A stretch of DNA of 64,000 nt. It comes from Streptomyces hokutonensis. GTDB taxonomy: Bacteria; Actinomycetota; Actinomycetes; Streptomycetales; Streptomycetaceae. The stretch spans positions 1 through 64,000 of the forward strand of contig NZ_BARG01000088.1 in NCBI RefSeq assembly GCF_000376565.1, written 5' to 3'. The notes below the pieces were generated by a model. That model was not told the origin of the DNA, made no database searches, and saw only the letters and a program-made list of their open reading frames with translations. The translations under genes and the position numbers were made by a program. Positions 18,292 to 24,457 of this stretch are shown here, one piece after another (position 1 is the first letter of the stretch; every line of letters begins with the position of its first letter).

Positions 18292-18432
18292 GGCGGCCTC
18301 GGTACAGGGGAGTGTGAGTGGGGACGTACGAAAGATCCGGGGATCTTGAAAGGGGAAAGTAACAGTTCCAACTCACGTTACCCGTGGGTACGTTGTGAAG
18401 GGCGGGAGCCTGGCTGATTTGCGACGGTGCCG

Positions 18433-21408
18433 TCAGTCCTCGTCGTCCCCGAAGGGCAGCGAGTCGAGGTCCCCGGTGAAGTCCTCCACGCTCGGGAACA
18501 TCAACTCCAGTGCGTCGCCAGGGAGTTCCTGCCGGGCGCCCGAGGCGGTCAGCGCCTGCTCGGTCCAGATGCACTTGCCCGTCGACGTGTACCGGGTGCC
18601 CCAGCGCTGGGTGAGGGCCGTGATCAGCTGCAGGCCGCGCCCGCCCTCGTCCGTGTCCGTGGCGCGCCGGATGCGCGGCATCGTCAGGCTGCCGTCGAAG
18701 ACCTCGCAGATCAGCTCGGCGCCGTGCAGGAGGCGCAGACTGACCGGGCCCTTGGCATGCCGCACCACATTGCCCACCAGCTCGCTGGCCAGCAGTTCCG
18801 TGGTCGGGGTCAGCTCCTCAAGACCCCAGGTGCTCAGCTGCTCCCGGACATGACGGCGGGCCTGGCCGGCCGCTCGCGGGTCGTCGGGGAGCGACCAGGA
18901 GGCGATCTTGTCGGGGGTCAGGGCGTGCAGCCGGACGACGAGGAGGGCGGCGTCGTCGGCCGTCGGCTGCTCGGCGGGCAGCAGACCCGCCGTGAGCGTG
19001 TCGCACAGCCGCTCCAGCTCAAGCCGCTCCGAGCCCGCGTCCACGCCGGACCCGGACCGGTGCGCCGCGCTCAGCAGCCGCGCCAGATCCGACATGCCCT
19101 CGTCCATCTCGCGCTTCGACGACTCCACCAGACCGTCGGTGTAGAGGACCAGCAGACTGCCCTCCGGCACCTTCAACTCGACCGTCTCGAACGGCGGTTC
19201 AGCCGCGCCGAGCGGCGGGTCGGCCGACAGCTGGGGGAAGTGCACCGTGCCGTCCGGATGGACCACGGCCGGTGGCGGATGACCGGCCCCGGCGATGGAA
19301 CAGATCTGGGTCGTCGAGTCGTAGAGCGCGTACAGACAGGTCACGTACGACTCCTCGCCCATCCCGGCGACGAGTTCGTTCAGGTGACTCATGATCTCGT
19401 CGGGCGGCAGCTCCAGGTCGGCGAGCGTGTGCAGCGCGGTGCGCAGCCGGCCCATCGTCGCCGCCTCCGGCAGACCGTGGCCCATCACATCGCCCACCAC
19501 CAGGGCCACCTGGCCGCCGGACAGCGGGATGATGTCGTACCAGTCGCCGCCCACGTCCATGCCCTGGCCCGCCGGGAGGTAACGGGCGGCGGCGGTGCAC
19601 GCCGGCAGGTCGGGCAGCGCCCGGGGGAGCAGGCTGCGCTGGAGCTCGCGGGAACGGTCGTGCTCGGCGTCGAAGAGCCGGGCCCGTTCCAGGGCCTGGG
19701 CGACGAGGGCGCAGATCGTGGCGAGGAGGGTGCGCTCCTCGTCGGTGAGCCGGCGGGGGTGGTCGAAGGCCACGACGCAGACGCCGAAGGTGTGGCCGGA
19801 CGCCGTCAGCGGCAGGAACGCCCACGCCTGCTTCTGGGCCCTGGCCGGTCTGGCGGCCAGCTCGGGGTAGCGGGCCGAGTACTCCCCGACCGACGAGAGG
19901 AACAGGGGCACGCCGGACGCGATCACGTCCCAGGACGGCTCGCCGGGGGTCCGGGCGCGGCCGTCGACGACGGAGAGGAATTCCTCCGGATAGCCGTCCG
20001 CTCCCACGGTGTGCAGCCGGTCGCCCTCGATGGCCTGCACCAGAAGCCCGGTGGCCGCGAACGGCGGCAGCACCCGGCGGGCGACCGCGGCCACCACGTC
20101 CTGCGAGGTCGTCGCCTTGGCGAGAGCGGCCGTCAGCTCCCCGATCCGGGCCGCGCGCCGGGCCACCGCCAGCTCGGACGCCCGGCGCTCCTCCTCGTGC
20201 TGGCGCTTCTCGGTGACGTCGGTGAGATAGAGGGTGACTCCGTCGGGCCCCGGGACCAGCCGCAGGTGGTGACGGCGGCCGGTGCCCTCCAACTGGGCGT
20301 CGAAGCCGACCGGCGTCTCCTCGGCCGCGGCCTTGCGGCAGCGGTCCTCCAGGCCGGGGACGTTCCGCACCGTGGGCAGCTCCCACAGCAGGCGCCCGAA
20401 CAGCTCCTCCTCGGACAGGCCCAGCGTGCGCTCCGCCTCCAGGTTGGCGAAGGTGATCCGCCAGTCGTCGTCCACCGCGAGGAAGCCGTCGCTCATGTGG
20501 CGCAGGGCCCGGCTGAGGGAGTCCCGGGCGGACCGGGACTCGTTGCTCTCCCAGCCCACACCGATCATCCGCAGGGGCTCGCCCTGCTCGTCGTAGGTCG
20601 CCCGGCCGCGGGCCCGCGTCCAGCCGTACGTGCCGTCCAGTCGGCGCACCCGGTACTCGGCCTCGAACACGTCGTGCTCGCGGATCGCCCGGTCCACCGC
20701 GTCCAGCGTCGGCGGCAGGTCGTCCGGATGGACGCACACCATCCAGTTCTCGACCCTCGCGGTGTAGTCCTCGGGCCTTGTGCCGTAGAGCTCCAGGGCC
20801 GCCTCGTCCCAGATCAGCTCGCCGCCCTGGATGTCCCAGTCCCACGAACCGACGCTGACCTCCTTCAGCGCCTGCCGCAGCCGGTCACGGTGGCCGGCCG
20901 GCTCCGCCGTGGAGGGGCCGGAGGGCGGCGGCGCCTGGCTCATGCGCTCCTCGGTCCAGGCGACCAGGTCCCGCAGGAAGGCCCACTGCCGCAGTGTGGG
21001 CTCACCCTGCTCGCCCATCAGGACCGTGAGCGCGCCGATGCTGCGGTCCCCGCCGGACACCGGCACGGAGGCCAGACCGGTACCGGGCCACGGGAGCTTC
21101 TGGCCCGCGGACCCGCTCACGGGCGTGGACTCCACCGGAACCCACGGAACCCACACACCACTGCCCTGGTGCAGCGCCCTGGCCGGGGCCGTCGGGCCCT
21201 CCTGGTCGATGATCTCCCACGGGCGGGTCAGGGCGGGAGGCAGACCGGTCGACGACACCAGCCGCAGCGCGGACATCGGGCCACGCAGATGAATCGCTCC
21301 ACCAAGGGCTCCCAGCTCGCCCACCGCATGCTGCAGTGCCAGCCGGAAGACTTCGCTCTCGGTGACGCCGGGGTCCACAGTGCCGAGCAGAGCCAGACGT
21401 GCGTTCAT
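18433..21408 (-). CDS. Multi-sensor SpoIIE-type serine phosphatase with HATPase domain
   Basis: A 991-residue cytoplasmic regulator. Apparent order: GAF-like sensor (about 1-150), PAS (185-300, with VSVGSWDWDIQGGELIWDE), second PAS (300-400, LSRALRHMSDGFLAVDDDWRITFAN), GAF (430-590), PP2C/SpoIIE phosphatase (610-830, with DVGGDWYDIIPL, VVGDVMGHG and LLVLYTDGLVE) and a C-terminal HATPase_c anti-sigma-factor-type kinase (850-960, with ELLASELVGNVVRHA and EGGRGLQLI). Such proteins combine anti-anti-sigma phosphatase and anti-sigma kinase activities and are common in Streptomyces for stress or developmental signalling. No adjacent STAS-domain gene is seen, so the partner is elsewhere. Translation starts directly after a TAAAAT box with no ribosome site. 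Confidence 0.93.
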   Translation of the reverse strand: MNARLALLGTVDPGVTESEVFRLALQHAVGELGALGGAIHLRGPMSALRLVSSTGLPPALTRPWEIIDQEGPTAPARALHQGSGVWVPWVPVESTPVSGSAGQKLPWPGTGLASVPVSGGDRSIGALTVLMGEQGEPTLRQWAFLRDLVAWTEERMSQAPPPSGPSTAEPAGHRDRLRQALKEVSVGSWDWDIQGGELIWDEAALELYGTRPEDYTARVENWMVCVHPDDLPPTLDAVDRAIREHDVFEAEYRVRRLDGTYGWTRARGRATYDEQGEPLRMIGVGWESNESRSARDSLSRALRHMSDGFLAVDDDWRITFANLEAERTLGLSEEELFGRLLWELPTVRNVPGLEDRCRKAAAEETPVGFDAQLEGTGRRHHLRLVPGPDGVTLYLTDVTEKRQHEEERRASELAVARRAARIGELTAALAKATTSQDVVAAVARRVLPPFAATGLLVQAIEGDRLHTVGADGYPEEFLSVVDGRARTPGEPSWDVIASGVPLFLSSVGEYSARYPELAARPARAQKQAWAFLPLTASGHTFGVCVVAFDHPRRLTDEERTLLATICALVAQALERARLFDAEHDRSRELQRSLLPRALPDLPACTAAARYLPAGQGMDVGGDWYDIIPLSGGQVALVVGDVMGHGLPEAATMGRLRTALHTLADLELPPDEIMSHLNELVAGMGEESYVTCLYALYDSTTQICSIAGAGHPPPAVVHPDGTVHFPQLSADPPLGAAEPPFETVELKVPEGSLLVLYTDGLVESSKREMDEGMSDLARLLSAAHRSGSGVDAGSERLELERLCDTLTAGLLPAEQPTADDAALLVVRLHALTPDKIASWSLPDDPRAAGQARRHVREQLSTWGLEELTPTTELLASELVGNVVRHAKGPVSLRLLHGAELICEVFDGSLTMPRIRRATDTDEGGRGLQLITALTQRWGTRYTSTGKCIWTEQALTASGARQELPGDALELMFPSVEDFTGDLDSLPFGDDED

Positions 21409-21740
21409 ACCGTAAATTTTACCGTTCCCGCCTCACATGACACTGTCTCCGCAGGACTCCCACCCTTGACTCAAGCTGTCGCCCAAGGCTCCCAACAGCC
21501 AGCATTCCAGGCTGAGTTGCATCGGAGTTCCGCCGACGTTCCCTCGGGTGACAATACTCGGCATCCGGGGCACCCGCGCCCTGTGCGACAGCAGGGACCG
21601 CGGACATCGCGCAGTTCACGGAAGGGGTGGGGAGCGGTAACGGCCGACGACTACCTTTGTGGTCGTCCCGGAAACCCTTGATCATGCCCGCGCGTTGTCA
21701 CCCCGTCAGGCTCACCGCCCACCCGCCAACGAGGAGCGGC
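21409..21740. other. Divergent intergenic region between phosphatase and rutA
   Basis: 332 bases between the phosphatase gene (minus) and the rutA-like gene (plus). The phosphatase end is AT-rich (a promoter is listed separately). On the rutA side GAGGAG at 21731-21736 is the ribosome site. A TTGACT occurs at about 21477 but I find no good -10 box at the right distance. No RNA gene, riboswitch fold or convincing small ORF was recognised. Confidence 0.5.
21416..21421 (-). promoter_or_regulatory. -10 box TAAAAT of a probably leaderless transcript
   Basis: On the minus strand TAAAAT ends 7 bases before the ATG (21408) of the phosphatase gene, with a loose -35 candidate GTGTCA 16 bases upstream. 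No Shine-Dalgarno-like sequence lies between. Initiation about 7 bases below the -10 box would put +1 at or next to the start codon, so a leaderless mRNA is likely. The local AT richness stands out from the neighbouring GC-rich DNA. Confidence 0.5.
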
Positions 21741-22814
21741 ATGGACATCGGCGTATTCATCCCCATCGGCAACAACGGCTGGCTCATATCGAAGAGCGCG
21801 CCCCAGTACCACCCGAGCTTCGAGCTGAACAAGGCCATCGTGCAGAAGGCCGAGGAGCACGGGCTCGACTTCGCGCTGTCGATGATCAAGCTCAAGGGGT
21901 TCGGCGGCGAGACGGAGTTCTGGGACCACAACCTGGAGTCGTTCACCCTGATGGCGGGCCTGGCCGCCGTCACGGAGCGGATCAAGCTGTACGCCTCCAC
22001 CCCCATCCTGGTGCTGCCCCCGGCGATCGTCGCGCGCATGGCCACGACCATCGACTCCATCGCCCCCGGCCGCTTCGGCATCAACATCGTCACCGGCTGG
22101 GCCCCCGGCGAGTACTCCCAGATGGACCTGTGGCCCGGCGACGAACACTTCGGCAACCGCTACGCGCGCGCCGCCGAGTACGTCACCGTGATGAAGGAGC
22201 TGTGGAGCGAGGGCGTCAGCAACTTCAAGGGCGAGTTCTACGAGATGGACGACTGCGTGCTGTCCCCGCGCCCGGCGGACGGCCACATCGACATCGTCGC
22301 CGCCGGACAGAGCACCACCGGGATCCGGTTCGCCGCCGAGCACGCCGAGTACAACTTCATCCTCGGCAGCGGCGTCAACACCCCCCTCGCGCTGTCGGGC
22401 ACCACGGCCACGCTGGTGGAAGCGGCCGAGGAGACCGGCCGTGACGTCGGCGCCCTCTCCCTCTTCATGGTCATCGCCGACGAGACCGACGAGGCCGCCC
22501 ACGCCAAGTGGCAGGACTACCACGACAACGCCGACCACGCGGCGCTGGCGTACATGGCGGGGGAGACGGCCACCGACACGACCTCCGACGGCACATCGAC
22601 CGCCCGGACCATCGCGCTGCCCGAGGGCGCGGTGAACTTCAACATGGGCACACTGGTCGGGTCGTACGAGACCGTCGCGAAGCTGCTCGACGAGGTCGCC
22701 GAGGTCGAGGGAACCAAGGGCATCATGCTCGTCTTCGACGACTTCCTCGAAGGCCTGGAGAACTTCGGCACCCGCATCCAGCCGCTGATGAAGTCCCGGG
22801 CACAGTCCCGCTGA
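21741..22814 (+). CDS. rutA: Pyrimidine monooxygenase RutA
   Basis: A 357-residue FMN-dependent monooxygenase very similar to E. coli RutA, which opens the uracil or thymine ring between N3 and C4. Diagnostic segments are nearly unchanged: the start MDIGVFIPIGNNGWLIS, FELNKAIVQKAE, FALSMIKLKGFGG, FWDHNLESFTLMAGLAAVT, LPPAIVARMATTIDSI, VTGWAPGEY, FMVIADETD and NMGTLVGSY. Length matches the family. ATG 21741 has GAGGAG 4 bases upstream and begins at the conserved N-terminus. A cysteine amidohydrolase gene follows 86 bases downstream; the pair would take uracil to a ureidoacrylate and then to its amide-hydrolysed product. No rutC-rutG genes are nearby. Confidence 0.93.
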   Translation: MDIGVFIPIGNNGWLISKSAPQYHPSFELNKAIVQKAEEHGLDFALSMIKLKGFGGETEFWDHNLESFTLMAGLAAVTERIKLYASTPILVLPPAIVARMATTIDSIAPGRFGINIVTGWAPGEYSQMDLWPGDEHFGNRYARAAEYVTVMKELWSEGVSNFKGEFYEMDDCVLSPRPADGHIDIVAAGQSTTGIRFAAEHAEYNFILGSGVNTPLALSGTTATLVEAAEETGRDVGALSLFMVIADETDEAAHAKWQDYHDNADHAALAYMAGETATDTTSDGTSTARTIALPEGAVNFNMGTLVGSYETVAKLLDEVAEVEGTKGIMLVFDDFLEGLENFGTRIQPLMKSRAQSR

Positions 22815-22900
22815 CCCCTTTCCACGCGAAGGCGGCCCCGGAGGGTCGGACACCCCACTGTCCGACCGCTCCGGACCAGTCAGGACAGGAAGGACGCGCC

Positions 22901-23533
22901 GTGACCCGTCGTTCCCAGCAGGAGGACTACGCGCGCGCCGGGCTCGACGGGCGGCTCAGCCCCGGCACCTCCCCGGCGCTGCTCCTGGTGGACCCCGCCC
23001 GTGCCTACGTCGACCCGGACTGCCCGCTCTACGCCGGCGTCGAACCGGCCGCCGACGCGATGCGGACCCTGCTGGCCGACGCGCGCCGCGCCGGGATTCC
23101 GGTCGTTGTCACGCGGGTGCTGCTGAAGGCGGACGGCAGTGACGGCGGGGTCTTCTTACGCAAGGTGCCGAGCCTGCGCGTATTCGCCGAAGGCAGCACC
23201 TTCGCCGAGTTCATCGACGGACTGGCCCCGACGGCGGGCGAACTGACCATTACGAAGCAGTGCCCCAGCGCCTTCTTCGGCACCGGGCTGGCCGAGCACC
23301 TCACCGCCGCCCGCATCGACACGGTCCTCATCGGCGGACTCTCGACGAGCGGCTGCGTCCGCGCCACCGCCCTCGACGCCATGCAGCACGGATTCGTCCC
23401 GATCGTGGTCGAGGAGGCGGTCGGCGACCGGGATCCCGACATCCACGCGGCGAATCTCTTCGACATCGCGCACAAGATCGGTGAGGTCTGGCCGCTCGGG
23501 CGCGTCCAGAAGTACTTGGAGCCGTCCGGCTGA
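22901..23533 (+). CDS. Isochorismatase-family amidohydrolase (RutB-like role)
   Basis: A 210-residue cysteine hydrolase with the triad of N-carbamoylsarcosine amidase/RutB enzymes: Asp31 (LLLVDPARAYVD), Lys119 (ITKQCPSAFFGT) and Cys152 (STSGCVRATALD). The local motifs are closer to N-carbamoylsarcosine/maleamate amidases, and to the NicF-like protein at 53344-54006, than to E. coli RutB. By position after rutA it probably hydrolyses the ureidoacrylate product, but this is inferred. GTG 22901 has GGAAGGA at 22888-22894. Leu86 is encoded by TTA (23156-23158), a codon read only by bldA tRNA in Streptomyces, which would tie translation to development. It converges on the next gene with a 15-base gap. 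Confidence 0.85.
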   Translation: MTRRSQQEDYARAGLDGRLSPGTSPALLLVDPARAYVDPDCPLYAGVEPAADAMRTLLADARRAGIPVVVTRVLLKADGSDGGVFLRKVPSLRVFAEGSTFAEFIDGLAPTAGELTITKQCPSAFFGTGLAEHLTAARIDTVLIGGLSTSGCVRATALDAMQHGFVPIVVEEAVGDRDPDIHAANLFDIAHKIGEVWPLGRVQKYLEPSG

Positions 23534-23548
23534 CCGGGGCGCCGGACG

Positions 23549-24319
23549 CTACGCCGCCCGGTGCCGCCCCATGACGGGCTCGGCCAGCACTCTCGCCACC
23601 GGACACAGAGTCTGACCGTGCCGGGCGAAGAGTTCGTCGCGCGAGTCGAAGCGGCCCAGATCCGCCACGACGTAGGCCGAGAGGTCGCACCCGGCGCCCC
23701 CGGCTGTCGGGCAGAGCGTCGCCCCGTCCCAGTCGATCGCAGTTCTGGACAGAGCCTCGAAGAGCGTCTCCGAACCCGAGTTGGTGAAACCGGCCTCGCC
23801 ACCGTCGCTCAACTCCCCCAGGCTGCCGAAGAGTTCGGACACCGCCAGCCATGAGGCGGACGGCGTGTCGTCAAGACGGAATTCCGGCCAGGCCAGCAGC
23901 ACCCGGTCCGGGACGATCCGGCGCAACCGGGGAAAACGCGGATACCAGAACGTCCCGTCCACCAGCAGACCGCGCACCCGTGTCGCCACCCCGGCGGCCC
24001 GCGCCACAGCTTCGAGTACGGCGAGCCGCTGGCTGCACGAGCCACGGCCGCGGCGCAGCACCTCGGACACCGGCCGCTCGTCCTGCACCGAGTACACCGG
24101 CCGCACCGCTTCGGTGATCCGGTGGTGGGCCCGGCGCAGGGTTTCGATCCGGCGGACGGTCTCCGAGTCCGCCGTCACCTCGATCCCGTCGAGCAGCGAG
24201 GCCACGAGCGGATCCCGCCAGTCGAGGATCCGAGTCGGGGCCGTGCTCCCCGTCGCCGTCACACCGCCGGTCGTACCGAGGCGGGAACGCCTTCGCGGTG
24301 TGAGCAGCGAACTGGTCAT
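23549..24319 (-). CDS. Transglutaminase-like domain protein, probably catalytically altered
   Basis: A 256-residue protein. The central part (about 95-165) matches the transglutaminase-like core: VLRRGRGSCSQRLAVLEAVARAAGV contains the nucleophile-position cysteine. The usual H-x-W-x-E block appears as LAWPEFRLDD, with the histidine position occupied by leucine. This suggests lost or changed catalysis, or a binding role. The C-terminal 80 residues (with CDLSAYVVADLGRFDSRDELF) are not recognised. ATG 24319 is preceded by GAGAGGA at a suitable distance. That leader is one arm of an 18-bp inverted repeat, and a palindrome lies 73 bases upstream. No signal peptide; function unknown. Confidence 0.7.
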   Translation of the reverse strand: MTSSLLTPRRRSRLGTTGGVTATGSTAPTRILDWRDPLVASLLDGIEVTADSETVRRIETLRRAHHRITEAVRPVYSVQDERPVSEVLRRGRGSCSQRLAVLEAVARAAGVATRVRGLLVDGTFWYPRFPRLRRIVPDRVLLAWPEFRLDDTPSASWLAVSELFGSLGELSDGGEAGFTNSGSETLFEALSRTAIDWDGATLCPTAGGAGCDLSAYVVADLGRFDSRDELFARHGQTLCPVARVLAEPVMGRHRAA

Positions 24320-24324
24320 GATCG

Positions 24325-24377
24325 TGGTCCTCTCGTCGGACGGCCCCGACGGGCAGGGACGTCCGACGAGAGGACCA
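24325..24377. repeat. Perfect 18-bp inverted repeat joining two divergent starts
   Basis: TGGTCCTCTCGTCGGACG at 24325-24342 is exactly complementary to 24360-24377, with a 17-base spacer. Each arm carries an AGAGGACC ribosome-site-like sequence pointing outward to an ATG: 24319 on the minus strand and 24380 on the plus strand. It is therefore either a duplicated and inverted leader or a regulatory hairpin and dimer site. A 36-bp stem-forming region this perfect is unlikely by chance. Confidence 0.85.
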
Positions 24378-24379
24378 TC

Positions 24380-24457
24380 ATGAAGGAGAAATTGAACGCG
24401 TTCAACTCTGAATGTGTTGCCTGTCTCCGTCAGCCGATGCGCAGGTCGTCGACATAG
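24380..24457 (+). CDS. Possible 25-residue small ORF
   Basis: A short frame starting MKEKLNAFN, with an ECVAC pair in the middle and a basic tail, preceded by AGAGGACC at normal distance. Base composition is less GC-rich than the neighbours. It diverges from the transglutaminase-like gene across the 18-bp inverted repeat, and its 3' end overlaps the last 28 bases of the opposing glycoside hydrolase gene. A palindrome with a central CG lies inside codons 5-9. It could be a small regulatory or modified peptide, a leader peptide, or a chance frame in a regulatory region. Only position and ribosome site support it. Confidence 0.3.
   Translation: MKEKLNAFNSECVACLRQPMRRSST
24392..24405. promoter_or_regulatory. 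LacI-type palindrome TTGAACGCGTTCAA
   Basis: A perfect 14-base palindrome with central CG, typical of operators bound by LacI-family repressors. It lies 73 bases upstream of the transglutaminase-like start and 25 bases beyond the end of the sugar operon. Its sequence differs from the GATAACGTTATC operator near the LacI gene at 35.9 kb, so a different regulator is expected. Confidence 0.5.

Noticed and set aside
23549..24457. Lasso-peptide cluster (transglutaminase-like B2 plus precursor)
   Set aside because: No asparagine-synthetase-like cyclase, no RRE (B1) gene and no ABC transporter; the 25-residue ORF has no leader/core pattern with a ring acceptor at position 7-9.
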